Origin: an uncultured Arachnia sp.
Lineage (GTDB): Bacteria; Actinomycetota; Actinomycetes; Propionibacteriales; Propionibacteriaceae
Direction of reading: 5' to 3'
NCBI GenBank assembly: GCA_947493705.1
Contig: CANLSH010000018.1
Span: forward strand, 1 to 64,000
Length of the DNA stretch: 64,000 bases
Positions within the stretch are counted from its first letter, which is position 1. Each line of letters begins with the position of its first letter. A model generated the notes under the pieces. That model did not search any database, had not been told where the DNA came from, and saw nothing but the letters and a program-made list of their open reading frames with translations. A program made the position numbers and the translations under genes. Positions 35,051 to 43,662 of the stretch are shown in pieces.

Positions 35051-36683
35051 CGCGGATGTCGTCTGTGGCGAAACTTCGCGGACTCAACGAACGCGTGTAA
35101 ACCATCTGGCCTCGCAGCCAGGTCTGGGCAACCTCCACGCGATCCAAGTCATCGGCCTCCAGAGCGAACGGGTCCGGGTCGAGCACCACGAAGGAGCCCT
35201 CGTGTCCCGGGTAAATGCATCCGAGGCCGGCAAGGCGGCTAACCTGGGCAGCCCGGCCGGTGTACAGCAGGAGCGCCTGGGGGAGGGTGATGGCCTGACT
35301 CGATCCCATGTCGCCGCCGGTGTGTGATCTGCGCACGACGGCTGCTCTGATGGAGGTGAACACGTGGTCTGCCCGGGACCAGGCCGTGGCGGGGGCATCG
35401 GAGGCCAGGGCGGTGGGCTGATCGCTGGCGTAGTACCGGGCGATGGGGTATGCCTCCCCGGTCAGCCCTCGTGAAAGGTACTTTCGGTAGGCGTCGTACT
35501 CTGCGAAGTAGAAGATCGTGTGGCTGACGATCGCAAAACTCATCGGCGCCTCGCGAATCTGTGCGAGCATCTGGGTGCTGATCAGCGTCGCATGCTCGAT
35601 CCGCACCGAGGGCACGTCGTCGGTCCAGGGTTGCAAGGGACCCAGCACGTCGATGAGCTGCTGGATGGCTCTGTCGCCCATGGCGTGGAAGGCGAGTTGC
35701 ACATTGCAGTTCCTGGCCCAATCGACGGCCCGCAGAATATCGATCTCCGTCAGTAGAGCTGTGACAGCGTCCTCCTGGCCGGGGTGCGGATGCGTGCACC
35801 ACGCCGTGTTGTCGCTGAACGCGCCGTCGGCGAACAGCTTCAACCCGGCGATGTGCACCCGTCCCTGTGTTGTGTCCTCGGGTGGTCCGTGCGGAAATTC
35901 TGCGAGCGCCTCACGCCACCCGTAGAAAAGCCCGCACTGCGGCCGAAAGCCCTTGCGCTCCGCCAACCGGACGGTCGTGATCGGGTCGGTGGTGGCAGTG
36001 GCAAGCAGATCGCAGACACCGACGATGCCCTCGGACAGGTAGTGACTGTCCAGATCGGCGATGGCCGCCGCGACGTCATCCTGGGTCATCTCGGGCAGGA
36101 ACCTCTCGATGGCGTTCACTGCTGGGAACTCGGTGAGCACACCGTTGGGTGTGCCGTCGGCCTCGCGCATGAAGCGGCCGCCCTCGGGGTTTGGGGTTGC
36201 GGCGGTGATGCCAGCGATCTCGAGTGCCTTGGTGTTGCAGACCGCCGAGTGTCCGTCACAGCGGCGGACCAGGACTGGCTGCGTGGTGCTGACCCGGTCC
36301 AGGTCATGGCGATCCGGTTTTCGACCATCGGGATAGGCGGACTCGTCGTAGCCGAATCCGAGGATCCACTCGCCCGCGACGCCGGTATTGGGTTGCCGTC
36401 GGAGCGTCTCGGTGAGTTCCTCGATGGAGTTGACTGCGGGCGGTAGGACCATCGTCGCGCCTGCCAGGGTGGCGGTGAGGACGGGATGGGTGTGCACATC
36501 GATGAAACCGGGGGTCACGGTCGCACCCTCCAGATCGACGGCGGCGTCGAGCTGATCCACGCCGAGCCCGGCGGTTTCACCCACCCACTCGAATGTGCCG
36601 TCGGTGATGGTGAAGGCGGAGGCGAAGTCCGTTTCGGAGCAGCCCGTGAACACCTTGGCGTTGACGAAGGTGGTGGTGGCCAT
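34983..36683 (-). CDS. Amidohydrolase, YtcJ-like
   Basis: Metal-dependent hydrolase of the amidohydrolase superfamily (566 aa). The metal ligands HTH are at residues 64-66 (GFIDVHTHP), and [16 protein letters not shown] and LASDAPAT blocks follow in the expected order of an exoenzyme of the YtcJ group. Substrate is unknown. ATG 36683 is chosen because [14 protein letters not shown] is the natural N-terminus; the frame extends 80 codons upstream without similarity. The last 40 residues are Arg/Ser-rich and poorly conserved in appearance, and the gene end overlaps a decayed frame on the other strand. Confidence 0.85.
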   Translation of the reverse strand: MATTTFVNAKVFTGCSETDFASAFTITDGTFEWVGETAGLGVDQLDAAVDLEGATVTPGFIDVHTHPVLTATLAGATMVLPPAVNSIEELTETLRRQPNTGVAGEWILGFGYDESAYPDGRKPDRHDLDRVSTTQPVLVRRCDGHSAVCNTKALEIAGITAATPNPEGGRFMREADGTPNGVLTEFPAVNAIERFLPEMTQDDVAAAIADLDSHYLSEGIVGVCDLLATATTDPITTVRLAERKGFRPQCGLFYGWREALAEFPHGPPEDTTQGRVHIAGLKLFADGAFSDNTAWCTHPHPGQEDAVTALLTEIDILRAVDWARNCNVQLAFHAMGDRAIQQLIDVLGPLQPWTDDVPSVRIEHATLISTQMLAQIREAPMSFAIVSHTIFYFAEYDAYRKYLSRGLTGEAYPIARYYASDQPTALASDAPATAWSRADHVFTSIRAAVVRRSHTGGDMGSSQAITLPQALLLYTGRAAQVSRLAGLGCIYPGHEGSFVVLDPDPFALEADDLDRVEVAQTWLRGQMVYTRSLSPRSFATDDIRVSSASRLPARSHSTTRGGPGRY

Positions 36684-36952
36684 GACGAAGCGTAACGCGA
36701 TCCCCGCATGGCCGAGGTGGCGGACGCGAAGACCGTGTGGCAGCGGGGATGACCTCAGGCCACTGCAATGCCTGGGTGACCTTGACGGATGGGGAGTTGG
36801 TGGCCGCGAATGGTTTGGAGCGCCACTTGGGATCGGCGGCATCGAGGTGGACGTTGATCTCGGTGGCGGCCATGGTTTCCGGTGTGCGAGCCCCGCTCGG
36901 GTGTCCCCAGCACCTCGAAGCATGGTGGGGGAGGCCGTCGTGAAGCGGGCGT
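36684..36952. other. Intergenic, no gene recognised
   Basis: Between the amidohydrolase start and the tRNA-Leu terminator there are only unconvincing frames. One minus-strand frame from ATG 36873 begins MAATEINVHLDAADPKWRSK, which has a coding-like start but runs out of plausible sequence after about 50 codons and into the amidohydrolase gene. Confidence 0.4.
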
Positions 36953-36953
36953 G

Positions 36954-36999
36954 AAAAACCCCCAGTCAACTGGCATTCGACCAAGTCAACTGGGGTTTT
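36954..36999 (-). terminator. Terminator of tRNA-Leu
   Basis: On the minus strand CCCCAG (36995-36990) pairs with CTGGGG (36965-36960) and a GTTTTT tract follows. The loop contains a second copy of the CCAGTTGACT segment, so the unit AGTCAACTGG appears twice as a direct repeat on the plus strand. Confidence 0.8.
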
Positions 37000-37006
37000 A
37001 AACTTG

Positions 37007-37092
37007 TGTCCGGAAGAGGACTTGAACCTCCACGCCCCTTCAGGGGCACTAGCACCTCAAGCTAGCGCGTCTACCTATTCCGCCACCCGGAC
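37007..37092 (-). tRNA. tRNA-Leu(GAG)
   Basis: An 86-nt class II tRNA on the minus strand. Acceptor GTCCGGG pairs with TCCGGAC, the D-arm reads GGCGGAATAGGTAGACGC, the anticodon loop CTTGAGG gives GAG (CUC codons), there is a long variable arm GTGCCCCTGAAGGGGC and a T-arm with GTTCAAGTC. The CCA end is not encoded. A terminator follows at 36954-36999. Confidence 0.96.
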
Positions 37093-37182
37093 AGTCGCGC
37101 CCTCAGCGGAAGGCGCGTAGGAACGATAGCAGGTGGGCCCCGTCGATGCGTAATTCGGCCGGTCCCCCCGGAGAAAGCCTCA

Positions 37183-37228
37183 ATAGTGGCCGATCGTGGC
37201 TGGACTACCAACCACAATCGGCCACTAT
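37183..37228 (-). terminator. Hairpin after the aldo/keto reductase gene
   Basis: 17-base arms ATAGTGGCCGATCGTGG (37183-37199) and CCACAATCGGCCACTAT (37212-37228) flank a 12-base loop. The single imperfection is a G-U pair in minus-strand RNA but a C-A mismatch in plus-strand RNA, consistent with a role in the minus-strand transcript that ends at 37240. No T tract. Confidence 0.55.
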
Positions 37229-37239
37229 CGCGGGCGGTG

Positions 37240-38223
37240 TCAGCGGGCGGCAGGGACGTCGGTCGGCCGGTGCGAGTTCGGGCCGCCGGAGACGTCGTCG
37301 AGGGCCGAGACGATGGGGTCCACGAGGATCTTCGACTCGGCGTCCAACAGCTCGTTCAGGTGTTCCACCGTTCGTGGTCCCGCCAGGGCCGACGCCACAT
37401 GGGGTGCGTCGCGCACCCACAACAGCGCCACCTGCGAGGGAGTCAGGCCCAGCCCGTCGGCGGCCTTCACGACGGCGTCGACGACGGCGCGGGAACGCGG
37501 TTGCATGTAGGGGTCCAGGAACCATCCGAAGTGGTCGGAGGCGGCGCGGGAATCGCGAGGAATGCCGTCGCGGTACTTGCCCGTCAGGGCTCCCCGGCCC
37601 AGGGCCGACCATGCCAGCAGCCCGAGCCTGTGGTGCTCGGCCGCACCCACCACCTCCACCTCGGCGCGACGCGCCAGCAGGGAGTACTCCACCTGGGCTG
37701 AGACGAGCTGCGTGCGTTCCGTCAGAGCCTGCTGCCACGTGGCCGCTGTGGCGGTCTGCCACCCCACGAAATTCGAGACGCCGACGTAGCGCGCCAGACC
37801 CCGCGACACAGCCGAATCCATCGCCGCCAGAGTCTCGTCGATGGGGGCATCGCCCCAAGCGTGCACCTGCCAGAGATCGACGTGGTCCGTGTTCAACCGT
37901 CGAAGGGACTCCTCCAAGTCGTTCAACATCGCGGAACGGGAGGTGTCGATCACACGTTTGCCGTCCCGAATGACGAAACCGGCCTTGGTGGCGATCACGA
38001 GATCATGACGCGCGACGCCACCAGCCAGGAGCTTTCCGATCATCCTCTCCGCAACACCGCCGCCGTACGCGGGTGCCGTGTCCAACAGGTTGCCACCCGC
38101 GTCGATGAAGACGTTGACCAGTTGTTTCACCGTCGGCCAGTCCGTGTCCCGGCCCCACGCCATGGTGCCGAGCCCCATGCGCGACACCTGCAGTCCGGAG
38201 GATCCCACCACGCGACGTTCCAT
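37240..38223 (-). CDS. Aldo/keto reductase
   Basis: NADPH-dependent oxidoreductase with a TIM barrel, 327 aa. The catalytic tetrad is visible: Asp and Tyr in LLDTAPAYGGG, Lys in VIATKAG and His in DLWQVHAWGD. SNFVGWQ and the C-terminal LAGPRTVEHLNE match the family. Substrate unknown. ATG 38223 is preferred to GTG 38232. TAGGGT (38236-38231), which includes the uppP stop codon TAG, ends 7 bases before ATG, so the gene may have a leaderless promoter as well as read-through from uppP. Confidence 0.9.
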   Translation of the reverse strand: MERRVVGSSGLQVSRMGLGTMAWGRDTDWPTVKQLVNVFIDAGGNLLDTAPAYGGGVAERMIGKLLAGGVARHDLVIATKAGFVIRDGKRVIDTSRSAMLNDLEESLRRLNTDHVDLWQVHAWGDAPIDETLAAMDSAVSRGLARYVGVSNFVGWQTATAATWQQALTERTQLVSAQVEYSLLARRAEVEVVGAAEHHRLGLLAWSALGRGALTGKYRDGIPRDSRAASDHFGWFLDPYMQPRSRAVVDAVVKAADGLGLTPSQVALLWVRDAPHVASALAGPRTVEHLNELLDAESKILVDPIVSALDDVSGGPNSHRPTDVPAAR

Positions 38224-38233
38224 GTTCGACACC

Positions 38234-39055
38234 CTAGGCCTGCAGCACGCCAGTCAGCAGGAGCGCCGCGACCACGGCAGCCAGCCCCAGCCGGTAGTAG
38301 ACGAACCCGCGGAACGTGTGGGTGCTGATGAACTTGATGAGCCAGGCGATGACGGCGTAACCGACGACGAATGCCAGGATAGTCGCGACGATCGTCGGCC
38401 CCCACGCCGTTGCCTCGCCGCCGATGTCCTTCAGTTTGTAGAAGCCTGAACCGAACACAGCCGGAACGGCGAGCAGGAACGCGTAGCGCGTCGCCGTCTC
38501 GCGGGTGTATCCCATGAACAGTCCGGCGGAGATGGTCGCACCCGATCGGGAGACCCCCGGGATGAGCGCACAGGCCTGGAACAGCCCGACCAGCAGGCCG
38601 TGCTTCCAGCTCAGGTCCTTCAATTCCAGGGTGTTGTGTTCACCCCTGGTGTCCGCAAACCACAGGATCACGGCGACGCCGGCAAGCATGGCCACGGTGA
38701 TCCACAGGTTGCGCAAGGTGGAGTCGATGGCGTTCTGAAAGATCAGGCCGAGAACCACGATGGGAATGGACCCCAGAATGACGAGCCAGCCCAACCGAAC
38801 GTCGGGATCGGAGCGCTCCTCACGCCCGACAAGGGCCAAACACCATTTTTTGATGATCCGCACGATGTCATGCCAGAAATAGACCAGCACAGCAGTTTCT
38901 GTTCCGAGCTGTGTGACGGCTGTGAAGGCAGCGCCGGGATCGCGGCCGTCGAACAACAGCTGTCCGAAGATCGAGACGTGAGCGCTGGAAGAAATGGGCA
39001 GGAACTCGGTGAGTCCCTGCACGATGCCGAGCACGATTGCCTCTAGCCATCCCAT
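38234..39055 (-). CDS. uppP: Undecaprenyl-diphosphatase
   Basis: Integral membrane phosphatase recycling undecaprenyl pyrophosphate for cell-wall synthesis; also gives bacitracin resistance. The 273-aa protein has the two family motifs, VQGLTEFLPISSSAH near residue 13-27 and PGVSRSGAT near 165-173, and about eight membrane helices. ATG 39055 has AGGG 9 bases upstream and gives the usual MGWLEAI start; an ATG three codons earlier lacks spacing. It diverges from the phosphatase gene at 39121 and is followed 10 bases later by the aldo/keto reductase. Confidence 0.95.
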   Translation of the reverse strand: MGWLEAIVLGIVQGLTEFLPISSSAHVSIFGQLLFDGRDPGAAFTAVTQLGTETAVLVYFWHDIVRIIKKWCLALVGREERSDPDVRLGWLVILGSIPIVVLGLIFQNAIDSTLRNLWITVAMLAGVAVILWFADTRGEHNTLELKDLSWKHGLLVGLFQACALIPGVSRSGATISAGLFMGYTRETATRYAFLLAVPAVFGSGFYKLKDIGGEATAWGPTIVATILAFVVGYAVIAWLIKFISTHTFRGFVYYRLGLAAVVAALLLTGVLQA

Positions 39056-39120
39056 GTGTGTCATCCCTATCGTCAAGCAACCGGCCAGCCCACATCGTAG
39101 ACCGGTTAGCGTTGGGCCCC

Positions 39121-39780
39121 ATGACCACTGTTGTGCTGATCCGCCATGGCCGCTCCACTGCCAATGCCGACGGCGTCCTCGCGGGCCGCGCCGAGGGTGT
39201 TGAACTTGACGACGTCGGGCGGGAGCAGGCCTACCGTCTGGGAGATCTCCTGGCGGATGCGGCAATCACCGCCAGCTACCGCTCACCGAGCCTGCGCTGC
39301 CAGCAGACGGCCACCTTGCTCGGCCAGCCCGACGCCGAGGTGTTGCCCGGACTGGACGAATGTGACTACGGCTCCTGGACCAACCGCAAACTCATGGAGC
39401 TCAGCGGGGAACCCCTGTGGTCCACCATCCAGAAGGAGCCATCCTCGGTCTCCTTCCCGGAAGGCGAGGCCATGCTGGACATGCGTGCCCGCGCCGTCGA
39501 CGCCATTTCGACCATCCGGGCACGTCATGAAGAGGGCACCGTGGTCGTCGTCAGCCACGGCGACGTCATCAAATCCATCCTCTCCGACGCACTGGCCCAG
39601 AACTTCGACGACTTCCAGCGTCTCAACGTGGCCCCGGCCTCCGTCAGCATCGTCAACTACGGGCACGAGCGTCCCTTCGTCATCTGCATGAACGCGAACA
39701 GCGACGTGGCCGCGCTGCTGGCCGCTCCTGCCGCTCCCACCGTCGGAGGCGGCGACGTCTCACCCACCGACAACGAATAG
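39121..39780 (+). CDS. Histidine phosphatase (MSMEG_4193-type phosphomutase-like)
   Basis: A 219-aa member of the phosphoglycerate mutase superfamily. The catalytic RHG is in LIRHGRS at the N-terminus (His9), the second His is in VVVSHGDV, and LDECDYGSW supplies the proton donor region. The group always found beside DUF3090 and SCO1664-family genes in actinobacteria has no established substrate. ATG 39121 is chosen: TAGCGT (39107-39112) ends 8 bases upstream, suggesting a leaderless mRNA. The last 20 residues are low-complexity. Confidence 0.87.
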   Translation: MTTVVLIRHGRSTANADGVLAGRAEGVELDDVGREQAYRLGDLLADAAITASYRSPSLRCQQTATLLGQPDAEVLPGLDECDYGSWTNRKLMELSGEPLWSTIQKEPSSVSFPEGEAMLDMRARAVDAISTIRARHEEGTVVVVSHGDVIKSILSDALAQNFDDFQRLNVAPASVSIVNYGHERPFVICMNANSDVAALLAAPAAPTVGGGDVSPTDNE

Positions 39781-39789
39781 GCTGGAGAC

Positions 39790-40317
39790 ATGTTGCTTGA
39801 GTTCCCGCGCCCGGACCGCTGCATCGTCGGCACCATCGGCGAGCCCGGAAACCGGTTGTTCATCATCCAGGTGTCCCAGGGCGCCTCTCTCGCGTCCGTG
39901 GCCATCGAGAAGCAGCAGGTCCAGGTACTGGGCAGGCGGATGGCAGAGATCCTGGATCAGCTCGAATCGCTCGGCCAGTCCACCGGCGGGCTCACCGCAC
40001 CCAGCGACATGGGCCCACTCGACGCGCCGATGGACATCGAATTCCGCGTCGGCGCGATCGGACTGGCCTGGGATTCCGGGCGCTCCGCCATCCAGCTCGA
40101 ACTCTTCTCCATGGATCTGGGAGAGGAGAAGCAGGACGACGACGGCAACGTCCTGATGCAGATCTGGCTCTCGCCCCGGATGGCGCGCGAGTTCTCTCTG
40201 CGCACGGAACGCATCGTCTCCTCCGGCCGGCCGGCCTGCCCGTTCTGTGCCCAGCCGATCGACGCCGGAGGACACATCTGCCCACGGTCGAATGGCTACC
40301 GCACAGATCTGTTCTGA
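39790..40317 (+). CDS. DUF3090 domain protein
   Basis: A 175-aa soluble protein of the DUF3090 family, beginning MLLEFPRPDRCIVGTIGEPG. The C-terminus holds a zinc-ribbon-like arrangement, CPFC...HICPRSNGY. Function is unknown, but the family is tied to the SCO1664 gene that overlaps its stop. TAGGCT (39778-39783), whose first three bases are the stop codon of the preceding gene, ends 6 bases before ATG. Confidence 0.88.
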   Translation: MLLEFPRPDRCIVGTIGEPGNRLFIIQVSQGASLASVAIEKQQVQVLGRRMAEILDQLESLGQSTGGLTAPSDMGPLDAPMDIEFRVGAIGLAWDSGRSAIQLELFSMDLGEEKQDDDGNVLMQIWLSPRMAREFSLRTERIVSSGRPACPFCAQPIDAGGHICPRSNGYRTDLF

Positions 40318-41075
40318 TGACAGTGACGGAGCCGCGGGATTCCCTGGAGGTCAAGGGTTCTCTGGAAGTCGTCGGAAGGCTGACAGAGGCGTCGAACGCC
40401 ACGTTCCTCACACGGGATGAGGCGGAGGTGCTGTGGGTCTACAAGCCGGTGGCGGGGGAGGCCCCCCTCTGGGATTTCCCTCGGGGCACGCTGAGCCGCC
40501 GTGAAGTAGCGGCCTACCAGCTGAGCGAAGTCCTGGGCTTCGGCATTGTGCCGGGGACGGTGTGGCACGACGGTCCCGCTGGGGAAGGCTCCGTGCAGAC
40601 CTGGGTGGAGGGCGAGTTGTCCGATCTGGTGGATCTCCTGCGTCCGGAACAGCTCGACGAGACATGGCTGCCCGTTGTGGCCGGTGTTGATGAGCGTTCC
40701 CGTCCCATTGTGCTTGCCCACCGCAACGACGCCCGGCTGCGCGCCATGTGCCTGTTTGATCTCATCCTCAACAATTCGGATCGCAAGGGGGGCCACATCA
40801 TCGCTGAGGGCGAGCACATCTACGGCGTAGATCATGGCGTCAGCATGCATGTGGCCGACAAGTTCCGCACGGTGCTGTGGGGTTTCGCCGGTCATCCGCT
40901 GAGCGAGGATGAAGAACACATGCTGCACCGCGTCGGCCCACTGCCGGGACCACCCGAAGGCCTGAGGGAGGAGGAATGGGACGCGATGGGACGGCGTGCC
41001 GAGACGCTCCTGTCCGAGGGCGTCTTTCCCGGCCCCAGCGACCAGTGGCCCGCCATACCGTGGCCCGCCTGGTGA
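40317..41075 (+). CDS. SCO1664 family kinase-like protein
   Basis: A 252-aa protein of the SCO1664 family. LFDLILNNSDRKGGHII followed by IYGVDHGVSMH resembles the catalytic loop (D-x-x-x-x-N) and metal-binding D-H/F-G of PI3/4-kinase- and HipA-like folds, and VWVYKPV near residue 40 could supply the ATP-binding lysine. What it phosphorylates is unknown. The start overlaps the DUF3090 stop by one base. The neighbours are a phosphatase on one side and the mycothiol ligase mshC on the other. Confidence 0.82.
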   Translation: MTVTEPRDSLEVKGSLEVVGRLTEASNATFLTRDEAEVLWVYKPVAGEAPLWDFPRGTLSRREVAAYQLSEVLGFGIVPGTVWHDGPAGEGSVQTWVEGELSDLVDLLRPEQLDETWLPVVAGVDERSRPIVLAHRNDARLRAMCLFDLILNNSDRKGGHIIAEGEHIYGVDHGVSMHVADKFRTVLWGFAGHPLSEDEEHMLHRVGPLPGPPEGLREEEWDAMGRRAETLLSEGVFPGPSDQWPAIPWPAW

Positions 41076-41103
41076 ACTGGAGGGTGGCCAGCAGCGAACA
41101 GTC

Positions 41104-41134
41104 TTGGCAGCGGCGTGCACATTGCCGCTAGATT
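41104..41134 (+). promoter_or_regulatory. Leaderless promoter of mshC
   Basis: TTGGCA (41104-41109) and TAGATT (41129-41134) are 19 bases apart and the -10 box ends 8 bases before ATG 41143; no SD is present. Confidence 0.55.
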
Positions 41135-41142
41135 CAGTTCTC

Positions 41143-42408
41143 ATGTACGCGTGGCCGAAAGTCGATGTCCCCTCCATTTCGCACACATCCACCTCTGACA
41201 GAGGCGGTGACGTGCCGAAGAGTCTGCGGCTGTATGACACGGCCAGCGCCGAGATGGTGGCCACAGAACCTGACCAGGCCACGGCCCGCATGTACGTGTG
41301 CGGCATCACGCCCTACGACGCCACCCACCTCGGCCATGCCAACACCTACGTCGCCTTTGACCTCGCCAACAGGGTTTGGCGCGACCTTGGTCTGGACGTC
41401 AACTACACCCAGAACGTCACCGACGTCGACGATCCGCTCCTGGAGCGCGCGGAAGCCACGGGACAGGGTTGGGAGGAACTTGCTGAGAGCCAGATCGAGC
41501 TGTTCCGCAGCGACATGACGGATCTGCGCGTCATCCCACCGGAGAACTACGTCGGCGCAGTGGAGACCATTGCCTGCGTGGTGGAGATCATCGAGCAGTT
41601 GCTGCCCAGCGGACTCGTCTACCAAGTGGAGGACGACGAGCATCCGGACTGGTACTTCAACAGCGTCAACGCCACGGGCTTCGGTGGCGTCAGCAATCTG
41701 GATGCCGAACAGATGCTGAGCGTTTTCGCCGAGAACGGCGGGGACCCTGAACGCCCGGGAAAGCGTCACCCGCTGGACTCCCTGCTGTGGCAGTTCGCCC
41801 GCGAGGGGGAGCCCAGCTGGTCCTCACCGCTCGGGGAGGGACGCCCCGGTTGGCACATCGAATGCGTGGCCATCTCGCTGAAATATCTGGGCACGCATTT
41901 CGACGTCCAGGGTGGCGGCTCGGATCTGGCGTTCCCCCACCACGAGATGTGCGCGGCTCAGGCCATCACTGCGTCACGCGAGCCGATGGCCAAGGCCTTC
42001 GTGCACTCCGGCATGGTGGCGCTGGACGGCGAGAAGATGAGCAAATCCAAGGGAAACCTGGAACTTGTCAGCCGCCTCCGGCATGCCGGGGCAGACCCGA
42101 TGGCCGTGCGTCTGGCCCTGCTGGACAACCATTACCGCAGCGACTGGGAGTGGAATGCCTCCCTACTGAGCAGAGCGGAGAAGCGGCTCGAGTTGTGGCG
42201 CAGCGTTCGCAACAACGGCACAGCCCTGCCCGCTGCCGGGCTGATCGATCAGATGCGCACGGCATTGCGGGACGATCTCGACTCACCCTCTGCACTGCAG
42301 AGCGTGGATGCCTGGGTGGCCGGGAGCCTCGCCATCGACTCCGACGACACGGGCGCCATCGCGGACATGGTCACCGCCGTCGATGCTCTGCTGGGCATCA
42401 AACTCTGA
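41143..42408 (+). CDS. mshC: L-cysteine:1D-myo-inositol 2-amino-2-deoxy-glucopyranoside ligase (mycothiol ligase)
   Basis: Joins cysteine to GlcN-Ins in mycothiol synthesis, using ATP through a cysteinyl adenylate. It is a class I synthetase-like protein of 421 aa: HLGH at residues 62-65, KMSKS at 298-302, and zinc ligands including Cys53 (YVCGITPYD) and the HHEMC region. The opening YAWPKVDVPSI and absence of an anticodon domain separate it from CysS. The long upstream open frame is rejected because ATG 41143 matches the family N-terminus and has a promoter immediately before it. Shows that the host makes mycothiol. Confidence 0.95.
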   Translation: MYAWPKVDVPSISHTSTSDRGGDVPKSLRLYDTASAEMVATEPDQATARMYVCGITPYDATHLGHANTYVAFDLANRVWRDLGLDVNYTQNVTDVDDPLLERAEATGQGWEELAESQIELFRSDMTDLRVIPPENYVGAVETIACVVEIIEQLLPSGLVYQVEDDEHPDWYFNSVNATGFGGVSNLDAEQMLSVFAENGGDPERPGKRHPLDSLLWQFAREGEPSWSSPLGEGRPGWHIECVAISLKYLGTHFDVQGGGSDLAFPHHEMCAAQAITASREPMAKAFVHSGMVALDGEKMSKSKGNLELVSRLRHAGADPMAVRLALLDNHYRSDWEWNASLLSRAEKRLELWRSVRNNGTALPAAGLIDQMRTALRDDLDSPSALQSVDAWVAGSLAIDSDDTGAIADMVTAVDALLGIKL

Positions 42409-42461
42409 AATGACGGCAGGACCGGCCCTGCGACGGTGCGTGCCAGCGAGAGCCCGACGGG

Positions 42462-42467
42462 TAGGCT
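42462..42467 (+). promoter_or_regulatory. -10 box of leaderless hisE
   Basis: TAGGCT ends 7 bases before GTG 42475. No -35 box is obvious. Confidence 0.4.
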
Positions 42468-42474
42468 GCCAGCC

Positions 42475-42738
42475 GTGAAGTCATTCGAACAACTCTTCGA
42501 GCAGCTGACCGAGACCGCTCGCACCCGGCCCGAGGGTTCCCACACCGTCGCGCGTCTCGACGCTGGCGTACACACCATCGGGAAGAAGGTGGTGGAAGAA
42601 GCGGCAGAAGTCTGGATGGCCGCCGAGTACCAGAGCAAGGATGAGGCGGCCGAGGAGATCAGCCAGCTGATCTACCACCTGCAAACCATGATGCTGGCCC
42701 TGGATCTCGGGCTCGAGGACGTCTACCGCCACCTCTGA
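42475..42738 (+). CDS. hisE: Phosphoribosyl-ATP diphosphatase
   Basis: Second step of histidine synthesis, releasing PPi from PR-ATP. The 87-aa all-helical protein has [16 protein letters not shown], the MazG-like metal-binding EExxE region, and [13 protein letters not shown] 42475 gives the family start [10 protein letters not shown]; the frame open upstream to 42436 is not conserved. Paired with hisG as in other actinobacteria, away from the main his cluster. Confidence 0.95.
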   Translation: MKSFEQLFEQLTETARTRPEGSHTVARLDAGVHTIGKKVVEEAAEVWMAAEYQSKDEAAEEISQLIYHLQTMMLALDLGLEDVYRHL

Positions 42739-42804
42739 TCCATTCCATGTGACCAGCGCCTGACACCACTCAACTTCCTGAATAGCTACGCAAGGATTCC
42801 AACA

Positions 42805-43662
42805 ATGACCGACAGACTCCTCAAGATCGCCGTCCCCAACAAGGGCGCGCTCGCTGAGGCCGCCTCCGAGATGCTCCGCAACGCGGGGTACCGGCAGCGC
42901 ACGGACCCCAAGGACCTGACGCTGATCGATGTGGATCACAACGTCGAGTTCTACTACCTGCGTCCCCGCGACATCGCGGTCTACGTGGGTGCCGGCCACC
43001 TCGATCTCGGCATCACGGGACGCGACATGCTCCTCGATTCCGAGGCGGAGGCCGACGAGATCATGGCACTGGGCTTCGGCGGCAGCCAGTTCCGTTTCGC
43101 CGCACCGGTGGGCGGCGAGAACACCGTCGCCAACCTCGTGGGCAAACGGATCGCGACGTCTTATCCAGGCCTGCTGGAGGTGTGGCTGGACGAACAGGGC
43201 ATCGAGGCTTCGCTCGTGAAGCTCGACGGTGCCGTTGAGTCCGCAATCCGGCTCGGTGTGGCGGATGTGGTGGCCGATGTCGTCGACACCGGCACCACTC
43301 TTCGTCGCGCAGGACTGGAAATGTTCGGCGATTCCATCCTCGCGTCAGAAGCCATCCTCATCCGTCGTCGAGGGGGAGAGGACCCCGTCGGTATCGACGG
43401 CCTGCGCACCCGGCTCGACAGCGTTCTCGTGGCGAACAACTATCTGATGATGGACTACAACGTGGCGGAGACTGATCTGCAGGCCACCACGGCACTGGCC
43501 TCCGGCGTCAACGGCCCGACGGTGTCCCAACTGGCCAAGCACGGCTGGCTCGCTGTCCGTGTCCTGGTGCCGCGCAAGGGCGCGCACCTCCTGATGGACC
43601 GGCTCTTCGATGCCGGTGCGCGTGGCATCCTGCTGACGGAGCTGACGGCATGTCGACTGTGA
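42805..43662 (+). CDS. hisG: ATP phosphoribosyltransferase (long form)
   Basis: Commits ATP and PRPP to histidine synthesis. The 285-aa protein has the catalytic bilobal domain starting LKIAVPNKGALAEAA, the PRPP-binding loop DVVDTGTTLRRAGLE (about 155-169), and a C-terminal regulatory domain (about 210-285) that binds histidine in the long form, so no HisZ partner is expected. It lies 66 bases after hisE, with no clear attenuator between. Confidence 0.96.
   Translation: MTDRLLKIAVPNKGALAEAASEMLRNAGYRQRTDPKDLTLIDVDHNVEFYYLRPRDIAVYVGAGHLDLGITGRDMLLDSEAEADEIMALGFGGSQFRFAAPVGGENTVANLVGKRIATSYPGLLEVWLDEQGIEASLVKLDGAVESAIRLGVADVVADVVDTGTTLRRAGLEMFGDSILASEAILIRRRGGEDPVGIDGLRTRLDSVLVANNYLMMDYNVAETDLQATTALASGVNGPTVSQLAKHGWLAVRVLVPRKGAHLLMDRLFDAGARGILLTELTACRL

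Noticed and set aside
36577-36984. Minus-strand frame starting near MAATEINVHLD
   Set aside because: The first residues look coding-like but the rest overlaps the amidohydrolase start in another frame; no SD or family.
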